From assembly GCA_046349435.1 (NCBI GenBank), contig JAXMCI010000008.1:1-64000 (forward strand): a stretch of DNA of 64,000 bases, read 5' to 3'. Positions 27,403-38,300 of this stretch are shown here, in pieces (the stretch's first letter is position 1; each line of letters opens with the position of its first letter). This DNA is from JAXMCI01 sp046349435. GTDB taxonomy: Bacteria; Pseudomonadota; Alphaproteobacteria; Dongiales; Dongiaceae. The notes beneath the pieces were generated by a model that did not search any database, was not told the origin of the DNA, and saw only the letters and a program-made list of their open reading frames with translations. A program made the position numbers and the translations under genes.

Positions 27403-28383
27403 ATGCGGGTGCTGGTCGACCTGATTCGCGGCCTCGCGGTGTTCGTCGTGCTGGCGGTGCTGCTGTTCTGCAGCTTCGCCGTCAATCCCGGCATGTTCGG
27501 CTGGTTCAGCAGCGACTATGCGCGGATCGCCGACGCCTACGCGCCGCAGCGGGCCAAGCTGCTCGACCGGCGCACCGAGCTCGATTCCGACCTCAAGGAC
27601 CGCCGCCACGATCTCGCCGAGATCGAGCAGAAGCTGACCGTCACCCGCACCAAGCTGGGCAGCGGCAAGGATGCCGAGCTGCAGGCCGACCTCGACCAGC
27701 TGCTCGACCTCAAGACGACGGAGGAGCAGCAGCTGGCGGAGCTGCAGAAGTCGGTGACGCAGGTCGAGAAGGACATCGCCGACCTCGACCGCCTGGTCGA
27801 CCGGGTGCAGAACAGCGCCGAGACGGTCTATCTCGCGGTGCGCTGCGTCGCGCTGGGCGCGCTCGGCGCCGCGGTCCAGACGCTCGTCGCCTTCCTGTCG
27901 CGCCGGCGCCTGTCCCTGCTGTTCCGCTACGGCAATGTCGAGCGCGCCTTCGCGGCGATGATGATCGGCGCGCTGGCGGTCGTCGCCGCCTTCTCGGCCT
28001 TCCACACCCGCGAGGTGACGATCTTCAACACGGCGCCCGAGCCGCCGGACCTGCACCCCGACTTCTGGCGCGTCACCGTGCTCGGCCTGGTGGTGGGCGC
28101 GCTGGCGAGCTGGATCTTCCAGGCGGTCACGGCCGGCGACCGCCGCTTCGTCCAGCCCGGCGCCGCGGCGCGCTCCGGCGACCAGCCGGCCGTGGCCGCG
28201 GTCGCCCCTGGTCGGCATGCGCCGCCGGCGCCGAGCGCGCCGCCGCCAGCACCCGCCCCGACGACGGTCCCCGCGCCGCAGCCGGCCCCCGGCCGAAGGG
28301 CCCCGCCGGCCGCGCCGATCGCCAGGGATATCGACGGCCGCCGGTCGCCACCCCGGCCGCAGCGCCCATCGCGGCGGCCGTAG
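27403..28383 (+). CDS. Membrane protein with periplasmic coiled coil and Pro/Ala-rich tail
   Basis: Not recognised. From ATG 27403 (GAGGGGGGAGG lies about 10 bases upstream; GTG 27370 is less likely) the 326-residue product has a first membrane helix (about 6-28), a charged heptad-rich coiled coil (about 50-135: RRTELDSDLKDRRHDLAEIE and similar), then helices near 138-160, 178-197 and 223-243. A Pro/Ala/Arg-rich tail follows. The tail's reading frame degrades near 28300, where an Ala/Pro coding bias jumps between frames up to 28978, so the true protein may be about 200 residues longer. The topology suggests an envelope scaffold. No enzyme motif was seen. Confidence 0.65.
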   Translation: MRVLVDLIRGLAVFVVLAVLLFCSFAVNPGMFGWFSSDYARIADAYAPQRAKLLDRRTELDSDLKDRRHDLAEIEQKLTVTRTKLGSGKDAELQADLDQLLDLKTTEEQQLAELQKSVTQVEKDIADLDRLVDRVQNSAETVYLAVRCVALGALGAAVQTLVAFLSRRRLSLLFRYGNVERAFAAMMIGALAVVAAFSAFHTREVTIFNTAPEPPDLHPDFWRVTVLGLVVGALASWIFQAVTAGDRRFVQPGAAARSGDQPAVAAVAPGRHAPPAPSAPPPAPAPTTVPAPQPAPGRRAPPAAPIARDIDGRRSPPRPQRPSRRP

Positions 28384-28978
28384 CGCCGGTTGCCGCGCCG
28401 GTTGCCGCCGCAGCACCGGCGACGGCGCCGCGATTTGCCGGCGGCCGAGCCGCTCAAGCCGAAGCCGGTCGCCCCGTTGCCGCGCCGGCGGACCTGCCGG
28501 CGGCCACCGCCACGGTGCGGACGGCGGCAGGCCGCCCTTGCGCCGAGCGCGCCGGCCGGCACCGCGCCGTCGCCGGCCGTGCCCGCAGCGGCGCCCCCGG
28601 CGCGCCGCCGGAGAAGCCGGCCGCGGCGCCGCCGCCGATGGTGACGCCAGAACGCGGCGCCGCTGCCCCCGGCGCCGGCGGCGCCGCCGCCCGCGGCCAA
28701 CGTCCCGACGGCCAGCGTCGCGGCGGCCAACGTCCCGGCCGCCGGCGTCGCGGCGGCCCGCCCGCTGCCGCCGATCCCGGAATCGCCACCCGCCAGGCCC
28801 GAGCCGCCCCCGGCCGCACCGGCCAGCACCGCCGGCGGCCGCCACGCCGATCGCGCCGGCAACGCCGCCCGCGGCCGCCCCCGGTGCCCCGCCCGGCGCC
28901 CAGGCGGCTGCCGCCGCCAAATGGCCGCCGCCGTTGCCCGGCGGCGCCACGACGCCGCCGACCAAGCAGCAGGCCTGA
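28384..28978 (+). other. Frameshifted low-complexity continuation of the 27403 gene
   Basis: This stretch has no intact gene. Ala/Pro-rich coding signal of the plus strand appears piecewise in all three frames and finishes with AAAAKWPPPLPGGATTPP and a stop at 28976-28978. It reads as the C-terminal Pro/Ala-rich tail of the preceding membrane protein interrupted by several single-base indels in C/G runs. Long open frames on the minus strand here are composition artefacts. Confidence 0.5.
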
Positions 28979-29034
28979 CCGCCAGCCCCGGTCGACGGCC
29001 CCGGTCGCCAGCCCCGGCCGCCGCCGCGCCGGCG

Positions 29035-29714
29035 TCAGCCCGGCTTCAGCGCGTCGGCGACCAGCGCCAGGTCGGCGACGAAGCGGCGGATCTCGACCGC
29101 CCGGGTCGCCTCGTCGGGGGCGCGAAGCAGCGCCGAGGGATGCACCGTCGCCAGCACCAGCGGCGCGCCAGCGGCGAGGGAACGAAGCGGCCGCGGTCGC
29201 GCGTCACCCGGAAGGCAGCGCCGAGCAGCGCCTGGGCGGCGGTGGCGCCGAGGCAGACCAGGGCCTGCGGCCGCACCGCGGCGATCTCCGCCTCCAGCCA
29301 CGGGCCGCAGGCGCGGATCTCCAGGCTGCCCGGCTTGGCATGGACGCGCCGCTTGCCGCGCGGCGTCCACTTGAAGTGCTTCACCGCGTTGGTCACGTAG
29401 GCGCGCTCCCGGTCGATGCCGCCGGCTTCGACCAGCAGCCGGTCGAGCAGCTGCCCGGCCGGCCTGACGAAGGCTGCCCAGCCGCGGCGTCCTGATGCCG
29501 CCCGGCTGCTGCCCATTCGGCGATGATCTGCGCCACGGCCGGCGCTGAACACCGTCCGGGTGCCGCGCTGCCACAGCGCGCAGCCGCGGCAGCCTGCGGC
29601 GGCGCGGCGCAGCGCCGCGAGGTCGCGGCGCTCGGGCAGGAAGTCGGCGGCGCTGGTCAGGCGCGGCGCGGCACGGCGCTGCCCTGGCCGCCCCCGCCTG
29701 GGAACCCGGAGCAT
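29035..29714 (-). pseudogene. UdgX-type uracil-DNA glycosylase, frameshifted
   Basis: Family 4/UdgX uracil-DNA glycosylase broken by at least three single-base shifts (near 29180, 29470 and 29540). Recognisable parts in order: SAADFLPERRDLAALRRAAA, GCRGCALWQRGTRTVF with the Fe-S Cys pair, GQQPG (the water-activating GEQPG loop, in a second frame), GPAGQLLDRLLVEAGIDRERAYVTNAVKHFKW, the UdgX-specific insertion KRRVH, and after another shift LVLATVHPSALLRAPDE. The KRRxH loop carries the histidine that in mycobacterial UdgX forms a covalent bond to the abasic site after uracil removal. The start is uncertain (ATG 29714 gives MLRVPRRG). The indels may be sequence errors, since every motif survives. 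Confidence 0.75.
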
Positions 29715-29850
29715 CGTTCGTTCCCACCAGGCCCAACGCTCCACCCGGGCCGGCCGGACATGCCGTCCTTCCCGCAACCACGGGCCGCCGGGTTCGTCGC
29801 CCATGGCCGCGCCTGCCCGGCTCGCCGGCCGGGCGGCCTGGCATGGCCCG

Positions 29851-32038
29851 CTACAGGGTGATGACCACGCCGATGTCGCCGCTCCGGCTCAGCACGTCGA
29901 GCGCCACCTCGCCGCCATGGCGCTGCAGCCGGACGTCGACATGGGCGCCGCCGAGGCGCAGGTCGCGGATCACCAGCTCGCCGACGAAGCGCGGCAGGGT
30001 GGGATGCTGGAAGCTCACCTGGCGGGCCGCCGGATCGAACTCCAGCCCGAGGCAGGCCTGCAGCACGGCGAAGGGCGAGGCGGCCGCCCAGGCCTGCGGC
30101 GAGCAGGCCACCGGATAGGAGGTGGGACCGACCCCGGCGGTGCGCGGAAAGCCGCAGAACAGCTCGGGCAGCCGGCGCTGGTCCATGTAGGCGGCCGCGT
30201 CGAACAGCCCGCCCAGCAGCTTCTTCACCTGGTCGCGCAGCCCGTAGCGCCGGAGGCCGAGCGCGATCAGCGCGTTGTCGTGCGGCCAGACCGAGCCGTT
30301 GTGATAGGCCATCGGGTTGTAGCGCGGCTCGCCGACCGCGATGGTGCGGATGCCCCAGCCGGAGAAGAAGCCGGCGCCGAGCAGCTGCTCGCCGACCCGG
30401 CGCGCCCGCTCCGGCGCGGCGATGCCGGAGATCAGCGCCTGGCCGGCATTGGAGCTGCGCACCCGGCAGGGCCGCTTCTCGCCGTCGAGGGCGATGGCAT
30501 ACATTCCGAGATCCTCGCACCAGAAGGCCTCCTCGAAGCGCTTCTGCAGGGCCTCGGCCGCGGCGTCGAGCCGGCCGCCATGCTCCGGCTCGCCGAGCAG
30601 GCGGGCGAGCTCCGCGGCCGAGCGCTTGGCGGCATAGACGTAGGACTGCACCTCGACCAGCGCGATCGGGCCGACGGCCAGCTCGCCGTCGGCATGGAAG
30701 ATCGAGTCGCGGGAATCCTTCCAGCCCTGGTTGTCGAGGCCGCCCTCGGCCTGCTTGCGGTACTCGACCAGCCCGTCGCCGTCGCGGTCGCCATAGACGT
30801 CGATCCAGTCGAGCGCCAGCTTGATGCTGGGCCACAGCGCCGCGATGGTGGCGAGGTCGCCGGTGCGGCGGTAGTAGAGCCCGGCCAGCAGCACGAAGAG
30901 CGGCGTCGTGTCGACGCCGCCATAGTACCGGCCGAACGGCACCTCGCCGAGCCGCGCCATCTCGCCCTGGCGGGTCTCGTGCAGGATCTTGCCCGGCTCG
31001 GCATCGGCCACCGGATCGATCTCGGTCGCCTGCATCGCGGCGAGGTAGCGCAGCACGCCCTGGGCGACGCGGGGATCGACCCACAGCATCTCGATGGCGG
31101 TGATGATGCCGTCGCGGCCGAAGGCGGTGCTGAACCAGGGGATGCCGGCATAGGGATAGGGACCGCGGTCGGTGTCGGTGATCAGCATGGCGATGTCCGA
31201 CATCGAGCGGCAGAGCATCTCGTTGAAGATCTGGTTCGAGGTCTCCACCGTGGCCGCCCGGCGCACCACCCGGCGGTACATCGTGCGGGTGGCGCGCAGC
31301 GCCACGAAGAAGCGCTTGGGCGGCGGCGGCGGCGCGCCCTCGCTGCAGCAGACCGCGACGAAGAGCGCCGTCCGCTCGCGCGGCGCCAGGGTCAGCGTGT
31401 AGCGCGCGCCGCGGCGGTCCAGCGCGGTCGGCGGGGGTCGAATACGACCGCCGTCTCGGGGTGACGCCGTCGAGCCCGGCATAGGAGAAGACCACCCGGT
31501 CCGGGCCGTCGACCCGCTCGCTGCGCCGGCCGCGCCGCGTGCGCGGCTGGCCGCGCACCTCGAACAGGTCGGCGAAGTCGCAGTCGAAGCGCAGGGTCAG
31601 CGTCAGCTCGCGCGGCCGGATGTCGAAGTTGAAGATGCCGACCCTCTCGTAGCAGCAGCCCGCGGCGAGGAACTTGGTCCGCACCACGTGGATGGTGTCG
31701 CGCGGCAGGACGACGCGGTCCTCGACCTTGTAGTCGGGATTGGTGAGGTCGACGGTGAGCAGCGCGTTGTTGTCGGCCACCGCCGAGCCCAGCCACATCA
31801 GCGGCCGCCCGTCGAGCAGCATGCAGTAGCGCGAGAGATAGCGCATGTCCCGGTGGTAGAGCCCGTCCGGCGCCCCCGGCTCGCCGGGGACGTCGCCGAA
31901 GCGGTCGAACAGCCCGAAGGTGTCGCCCTGCTTGAGGGTGCGCGGCCGCCGCTCGCTGAGCGAGGTCGATGCGGCGATGTAGTATTCGGACTCGGTGCCC
32001 TCCTCGGGCACGCGGGCCGCCGCTTCAGCCGTCGTCAT
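29851..32038 (-). CDS. Glycogen-debranching-like amylo-alpha-1,6-glucosidase (frameshifted near 31.45 kb)
   Basis: A protein of about 729 residues when joined. The N-terminal domain (from 32038: MTTAEAAARVPEEGTESEYY, then LKQGDTFGLFDRFGDV and GLYHRDMRYLSRY) matches the debranching-enzyme N-terminal domain. The C-terminal (alpha/alpha)6 barrel (to 29851) has YAGIPWFSTAFGRDGI, GRYYGGVDTTPLFVLLAG, EYRKQAEGGLDNQGWKDS and NGSVWPHDNALIA. The frame is lost and regained between about 31465 and 31437: a third frame reading PETAVVFDP fits between the two halves, so two single-base indels within 30 bp explain it. Neither half alone would be a full enzyme. It is followed 6 bp upstream by the end of a GT4 gene, which suggests a joint role in storage or stress polysaccharide. 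The exact substrate is unknown. Confidence 0.82.
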
Positions 32039-32044
32039 GGCCGG

Positions 32045-33154
32045 TCAGGCGATCGCGGCCTGCCCCGGCCCGCCGGCGAGGCTGGCCCGGCCGGTCGTGG
32101 CGACGCCGCGGGCGCGCAGCAGAGACGAGCCTTCCTCGAGCAGCGCGCGGTAGGTCGCGACATAGTCCTTGGCCATGCGCTCCGCGCTGAAGCGCCGCTC
32201 GAAGCCGCGCCGCACCCGGCCGCGGTCGAGCTCGCCGAGCCGGCCGACCGCGGCCACCGCCTCGTCGAGGTCGTCCGCGACGAAGCCGGTGACGCCGTGC
32301 TGCACGATCTCCGGCACCGAGCCGCAGCGATAGGCCACCACCGGCGTGCCGCAGGCCATCGCCTCGATCATCACCAGGCCGAACGGCTCCGGCCAGTCGA
32401 TCGGGAACAGCAGGGCGGCGGCGTTGCCGAGGAAGGCCGCCTTGTCGGCGTCGCCGATCTCGCCGACGAACTCGACGCCGGGCTGGCCGAGCAGCGGCCT
32501 GATGCGGGCCTCGAAATACTCCTGGTCGGCCTTGTCGACCTTGGCCGCGATCTTCAGCGGCAGGCCGCTGCGCCGCGCGATCTCGATCGCGTGGTCGGGC
32601 TGCTTCTCGGCGGAGATGCGGCCGAGGAAGGCGAGATAGCCGCCGCGCGGCGCCGGCGTGAAGGGATAGAGATTGACCGGCAGGCCGTGCGCGATGTTGG
32701 CGATCCAGCGCGCCTGCGGCAGCGGCCGGCGCTGGTGCAGCGAGATCGAGGTCACCGGCATGTCGTCGAAGGCGTGGTAGAGCGGCTGCAGGTCCGGCAG
32801 GTCCTGGCGTCCGTGCAGCGTCGTCATGGCCCGCCACGACATCGCCCGGAACAGCGGGAAGTGCAGGTAGTCGATGTGGAAGTGCAGCACGTCGAAGTCG
32901 GGCGCCCGGCGCCGCACCTCGTCGAGCAGGATCGAGTAGTAGGGCAGCGGGTCCTTGACGCCGTCCAGCCGCAGCGCGCGCTCCGCGCCGGGCACCAGCT
33001 CGGCCGCCGTCTGGGAATCGCCGCTGGCGAAGAGCGTCACCTCGTGCCCCTGGCGGACCAGCTCCTCGGTCAGGTAGGAGACGATCCGCTCGGTGCCGCC
33101 ATAGAGCTTCGGCGGCACGCTCTCCATCAGGGGGGCGATCTGGGCAATCTTCAT
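32045..33154 (-). CDS. Glycosyltransferase family 4
   Basis: A GT-B fold glycosyltransferase, 369 residues. The N-terminal domain begins MKIAQIAPLMESVPPKLYGG (acceptor-side glycine loop GGTERIVSYL) and contains DVLHFHIDYLHFP. The C-terminal donor domain has LAFLGRISAEKQPDHAIEIA and the E-x7-E motif in EPFGLVMIEAMACGTPVVA. A proline/arginine-rich tail follows. The YGGTERVV-type start is common in GT4 enzymes beside debranching-like genes. It lies upstream of the debranching gene with 6 bp between, so they probably form one operon. Donor and product are unknown. Confidence 0.9.
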   Translation of the reverse strand: MKIAQIAPLMESVPPKLYGGTERIVSYLTEELVRQGHEVTLFASGDSQTAAELVPGAERALRLDGVKDPLPYYSILLDEVRRRAPDFDVLHFHIDYLHFPLFRAMSWRAMTTLHGRQDLPDLQPLYHAFDDMPVTSISLHQRRPLPQARWIANIAHGLPVNLYPFTPAPRGGYLAFLGRISAEKQPDHAIEIARRSGLPLKIAAKVDKADQEYFEARIRPLLGQPGVEFVGEIGDADKAAFLGNAAALLFPIDWPEPFGLVMIEAMACGTPVVAYRCGSVPEIVQHGVTGFVADDLDEAVAAVGRLGELDRGRVRRGFERRFSAERMAKDYVATYRALLEEGSSLLRARGVATTGRASLAGGPGQAAIA

Positions 33155-33346
33155 GGGCTCTCACCAGCTGGGGACGGGTTGGGGGACGGGCCTCGCGCCT
33201 GAAACAAGGCAGCCACGCCAGAGTTGCGCCCGGAGCGCGGCGATTGCAGCCCCCGGCGACCGATTGCCACGGAAATGTCAGCCATGGGTCGGATTGAGTT
33301 CCTACCGCGCCCCCTCTCCCGCCTCGTGGGCGGGGGACGGCGCGGG

Positions 33347-33907
33347 CTATAGCCTGAACCCGGCGCGGCGCGGCGACAGCTCGAGCCCGCCGCGCCTCAG
33401 CTCGAGCAGGAAGGCGCGGCTCATCTGCACGATGTCGGTGCGCCAGAAGAGCTGCTGCAGCGGGTCCTCCAGGAAGTCGCGCCCGGCGAAGGCGTAGCAG
33501 TAGGTCTCGACCCAGCGCTCGGCCGGGTCGTCCGGGCTCTGGGCGTCGCGGAAGCCGACGGTCCAGCCGGCATGCTCGGCACCGATCCGCCAGCGCTGCA
33601 GCCGCGGCTCGACGCTGGCGGCGTCGAGCGCCGCCACCGCCGGCACCCGGTAGACGACGACCAGCCGGTGGACGTTGAGCTGCAGCTGGATCAGCAGCTC
33701 GTCGCCGAAGGCGCCGACCAGGTAGGTGCAGTCCGAGGCGCCGCGGACGTGGCGCAGCGCCACCCTGGCCCGCGCCGCCGCCTCGAGCGCCACCTCCTGC
33801 GGCTCGGTGTCGAAGCGTGGCAGCTGGTACTCCAGCGCGCCCAGCGCCTGCAGCATCTGGCGGGTGAGGAAGTCCTCGACCCGCTGCTGCGCCTCCTCCA
33901 GCGTCAT
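33347..33907 (-). CDS. Conserved hypothetical protein
   Basis: Not recognised. A 186-residue soluble protein with no signal or membrane helix. It starts MTLEEAQQRVEDFLTRQMLQ, has a hydrophobic core strand pair (LLIQLQLNVHRLVVVYRVPA near 71-90), and ends with an arginine-rich segment after VQMSRAFLLELRR. Aromatic residues (W, F, Y) are frequent in the last third (VETYCYAFAGRDFLEDPLQQ). ATG 33907 leaves 162 bp to the divergent RND operon, so both may share a promoter region. GT4 lies 192 bp downstream. Confidence 0.65.
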   Translation of the reverse strand: MTLEEAQQRVEDFLTRQMLQALGALEYQLPRFDTEPQEVALEAAARARVALRHVRGASDCTYLVGAFGDELLIQLQLNVHRLVVVYRVPAVAALDAASVEPRLQRWRIGAEHAGWTVGFRDAQSPDDPAERWVETYCYAFAGRDFLEDPLQQLFWRTDIVQMSRAFLLELRRGGLELSPRRAGFRL

Positions 33908-34069
33908 TCGTCCCGTCCTTCGCTGCCCAAACCCCAGCAGCAACCCCGGACGGCCCGGGTCGTTCGCCGGCCGGCGCGGACGTGCCCGGCGCCGGCCGCA
34001 TGGGACGAACGGCCGCGCTCGCTGTTTGTCGCCGCACCGGAACAGACGCAGCCGCAGCGGGACACTGTC

Positions 34070-35335
34070 ATGGACAGCGAGGAGGAAGGCCACCGAACGG
34101 CAGGCGCGCCCAGCGCCCCGCCGCGGGACGCAGGCTTGGCACCAGACCGGGCGCCAGGCCGGCGCCGCGCCTGGACCGCCGCCGCCCTGCTGCTGACCGC
34201 GCTCGCCGCCGCCGGCTGGTGGTGGCTCGGGCGCCCGGACGCGGCGCCGCAGGCGAGCGCCGCGCCGCCGCCGCCCGCCGTCACCGTCAGCCCGCCGCTG
34301 CGCCACGAGCTGGTCGAGTGGGACGAGTACACCGGCCAGTTCGCGGCGGTGGAATATGTCGAGATCCGCGCCCGGGTCAGCGGCTATCTCGACAGCATCC
34401 ACTTCGAGGACGGCCAGCTGGTCAAGCAGGGCGACCTGCTGTTCGTCATCGATCCGCGGCCCTACGAGATCCAGCTCGCCTCGGCCAAGGCGCAGCTCGC
34501 CGAGGCGCAGGCCCGGCTCGACCTCGCCAACCGCGAGCTGTCGCGCGCCGGGCAGCTGCGCCAGAAGGACTTCGTCTCGAGCAGCGTCTTCGACCAGCGC
34601 AACGAGGAGATGCGCTCCGCCGCGGCGGCCGTCGAGACCGCCCAGGCGGCGATCCGCCAGGCCAGCCTCGACGTCGAGTTCACCCACGTCACCGCGCCGG
34701 TCAGCGGCCGGATCGGCCGGCACGAGGTCAGCGTCGGCAACCTGGTGAACGGCGGCAGCAGCGGCGCCACGACGCTGCTCACCACCATCGTCTCGCTCGA
34801 TCCCATCCACTTCTACTTCGACCTCAGCGAGCAGGACTACCTCGCCTACCAGCGCGCCGCGCAGCAGGGGCGGCTGGCCTCGACCCGCGAGGGCAAGCTG
34901 ACGGTCTTCGCCCATCTCGTCGACGAGCAGGGCTGGCCGCACGAGGGCACGCTCGACTTCGTCGACAACCAGGTCGACCGCAGCGCCGGCACGATCCGCG
35001 CCCGCGGCATCTTCCCCAATCCCGGGCTGCTGATCACCCCGGGCCAGTTCGGCCGCGTGCGGGTGCCGGGCTCCGAGCGCTACCCGGCCATCCTGGTGCC
35101 CGAGGCGGCGCTGGTCACCGACCAGTCGCGCCAGCTGGTGATGACCGTGGCGGCCGACGGCACGGTGACGCCGCGGCCGGTCCGGGTCGGGCCGCACTAC
35201 GAGGGGCTGCGCATCATCCGCTCCGGGCTCGGCCCCGAGGACCGCGTCGTCATCAACGGGCTGCTGCGGGCCCGGCCCGGCGCCAGGGTGACGCCGCAGC
35301 CCGGCCGGATCGAGCTCGACCCCCAGGCCGAGTGA
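34070..35335 (+). CDS. RND efflux periplasmic adaptor (membrane fusion protein)
   Basis: A 421-residue adaptor of the AcrA/MexA family. A cytoplasmic Pro-rich leader is followed by an inner-membrane anchor (about 34-54), then the barrel-sandwich lipoyl halves (VEIRARVSGYLDSIHFEDGQ and VTAPVSGRIGRHEVSVGNLV) flanking an alpha hairpin (about 140-200). The beta-barrel domain (IHFYFDLSEQDYLAYQ) comes next, then a C-terminal membrane-proximal domain. It is not a lipoprotein, since there is no lipobox. It starts 12 bp before the RND pump gene ends its leader, so both are in one operon. No outer-membrane TolC-like gene is adjacent. Confidence 0.93.
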   Translation: MDSEEEGHRTAGAPSAPPRDAGLAPDRAPGRRRAWTAAALLLTALAAAGWWWLGRPDAAPQASAAPPPPAVTVSPPLRHELVEWDEYTGQFAAVEYVEIRARVSGYLDSIHFEDGQLVKQGDLLFVIDPRPYEIQLASAKAQLAEAQARLDLANRELSRAGQLRQKDFVSSSVFDQRNEEMRSAAAAVETAQAAIRQASLDVEFTHVTAPVSGRIGRHEVSVGNLVNGGSSGATTLLTTIVSLDPIHFYFDLSEQDYLAYQRAAQQGRLASTREGKLTVFAHLVDEQGWPHEGTLDFVDNQVDRSAGTIRARGIFPNPGLLITPGQFGRVRVPGSERYPAILVPEAALVTDQSRQLVMTVAADGTVTPRPVRVGPHYEGLRIIRSGLGPEDRVVINGLLRARPGARVTPQPGRIELDPQAE

Positions 35336-35347
35336 CGGGTCCGGGCG

Positions 35348-38300
35348 ATGCGGCTGTCGCACTTCTTCATCGACCGCCCGATCTTCGCCACGGTCCTGTC
35401 GATCTTCGTCACGCTGCTCGGCGGCATCGCCTACTTCACCCTGCCGGTGGCGCAGTATCCGGAGATCGCGCCGCCGACCATCGAGATCCGCGCCTCCTAT
35501 CCCGGCGCCTCGGCCGAGGTGGTGAGCAACACCGTGGCGACGCCGCTCGAGCAGGAGATCAACGGCGTCGAGAACATGCTCTACATGACGTCGCAGGCGA
35601 CCGGCGACGGCAACCTGGTGCTGACCGTCACCTTCCGGCTGGGCACCGACCTCGACACCGCCCAGGTGCTGGTGCAGAACCGCGCCGCCATCGCCGAGCC
35701 GCGGCTGCCCGAGGAGGTGCGGCGCATTGGCATCACCATCCGCAAGAACTCGCCCGACATGCTGATGGTGATCCACCTCAGCTCGCCCGACCGCTCGCGC
35801 GACCAGCTCTACATCTCGAACTACGCCACCCTGCAGGTGAAGGACGTGCTGGCCCGGCTCGACGGCGTCGGCGACGTGCGGGTCTTCGGGGCGCGCGACT
35901 ACTCGATGCGCATCTGGCTCGACCCGGAGCGGGTGGCGGCGCGCGGCCTGACCGCCGGCGAGGTCGTGGCGGCGTTGCAGGCGCAGAACGTGCAGGTCGC
36001 CTCGGGAACGCTGAACCAGCCGCCGGTGCCCAGGCCCGGCGCCTTCCAGCTCAACGTCGAGACGCTGGGGCGGCTGGTCGATCCCCGGCAGTTCGCCAAC
36101 ATCATCGTGCGCACCGACCCGGACGGGCGGGTGACCCGGGTGCGCGACGTCGGCCGGGTCGAGCTCGCCGCCCAGGACTACAGCGCCAACGGCTATCTCG
36201 ACCGGCGCGAGGCGGTGCCGCTGCTGATCTTCCAGCGCCCCGGCTCGAACGCGCTGGCCACCGCCGCGCTGATCCAGGACACCATGCGGGAGCTGGCGAG
36301 GTCCTTCCCGGCCGGTCTCGGCTACGACATCGTCTACAACCCGACCGAGTTCATCGCCGAGTCGGTGCGCGAGGTGGTCAAGACGATCTGGGAGGCAGTG
36401 CTCCTGGTCGTCGTCGTGGTGATCCTGTTCCTGCAGACCTGGCGCGCCTCGATCGTGCCGATCGTCGCCATCCCGGTGTCGCTGATCGGCAGCTTCGCCG
36501 TGCTCGCCGCGGCGGGATTCTCGCTCAACAACCTGTCGCTGTTCGGGCTGGTGCTGGCGATCGGCATCGTCGTCGACGACGCCATCGTGGTGGTCGAGAA
36601 CGTCGAGCGCAACCTGCGCGCCGGGATGAGCCCGCGCGAGGCGGCGCACCGCACCATGGACGAGGTCGGCGGCGCGCTGGTGGCGATCGCGCTGGTGCTG
36701 ATCGCGGTGTTCGTGCCGGCCGCCTTCATCCCCGGCATCTCCGGCCAGTTCTTCCGCCAGTTCGCCGTCACCATCGCCGCCGCCACGGCGATCTCCTGCC
36801 TGGTCTCGCTGACCTTGTCGCCGGCGCTCTGCGCGCTGCTCTTCAGGCCGCACCAGGCGGAGCCGGCCCGGTCCTCGTGGCTCGGCCGGCCGGTGCGCGC
36901 CTTCTTCGGCGGCTTCAACCGCGTCTTCGACCGCGCGGCGCGCGGCTACGCCGGGCTCACCCGCCGGATCCTGCGCGTCGCGCTGCTGGCACTGGTCGTC
37001 TATGGCGGGCTGGTCGGGCTGACCGCCTGGCAGTTCTCGCGCGCCCCCACCGGCTTCATCCCGCAGCAGGACCAGGGCTATCTCATCACCGTGCTGCAGC
37101 TGCCGCCGGGCGCCTCGCTGGCGCGCACCGACGCGGTGGTGCGCCGCGCCGCCGAGATCCTGCTGAAGACGCCCGGCATCGTCCATGTCGTGCCGTTCGC
37201 CGGCTTCGACGGCGCCACCTTCACCAACGCGCCCAATGCCGGGGCGATCTTCGCGGTGCTGGCGCCCTTCGCCGAGCGCGCCCGCACCGGGCGCAGCGCC
37301 GAGGCCATCCTGGCCGACCTGCCGGCCCGGCTGGGCGTCATCCAGGACGCCTTCGTCATCACCATCCCGCCGCCGCCGGTGCGCGGCATCGGCAATGCCG
37401 GCGGCTTCAAGATGATGGTGCAGGACAAGCGCGGCCGCGGCCTGCCGGCGCTCGACGCGGCGGTGCAGGAGATGGTCGCCGCCGCCGCCGAGACGCCGGG
37501 GCTGGCCGGGGTCTTCTCGCTCTTCAACACCCGCACGCCGAAGATCTTCGCCGACATCGACCGGGTGAAGGCGGAGATGCTGGGGGTGCCGGCCGACCGC
37601 GTCTTCGAGGCGCTCGAGGTCTATGTCGGCTCGGCCTTCGTCAACGACTTCAACTATCTCGGCCGCACCTACCGGGTCACCGCCCAGGCCGACGGCCGCT
37701 TCCGCGAGGACATCCGCGACGTCGCCAACCTGAAGACCCGCAACGACCGCGGCGCCATGGTGCCGATCGGCTCGGTCGCCACCTTCCGCACCCAGACCGG
37801 GCCCTATCGCGTCGCCCGCTACGATCTCTACCCGGCGGCGGAGATCCAGGGCAACGTGGCGCCCGGCGTCTCCACCGGCCAGGGGCTGGCGCTGATGGAG
37901 CGGCTCGCCGCCGAGCGGCTGCCCGACGGCTTCGGCTTCGAATGGACCGAGCTCGCCTACCAGCAGAAGCTGGTCGGCAACCAGGCGATCCTGATCTTCG
38001 CCGCCGCCGTGCTCTTCGTCTTCCTGGTGCTGGCGGCGCAGTATGAGAGCTGGAGCCTGCCGCTCGCCGTCGTGCTGATCGTGCCGATGTGCCTGCTCGC
38101 CTCGGTCAGCGGCCTGCTGCTGCGCGGCATGGCGGTCGACATCCTGGGCCAGGTCGGCTTCGTCGTGCTGGTCGGGCTGGCGGCCAAGAACGCCATCCTG
38201 ATCGTCGAGTTCGCCCGCCAGGCCGAGGCGCGCGGCGCGTCCCGCGTCGACGCCGCCGTCGAGGCCGCCCGCACCCGGCTCCGGCCGATCCTGATGACCT

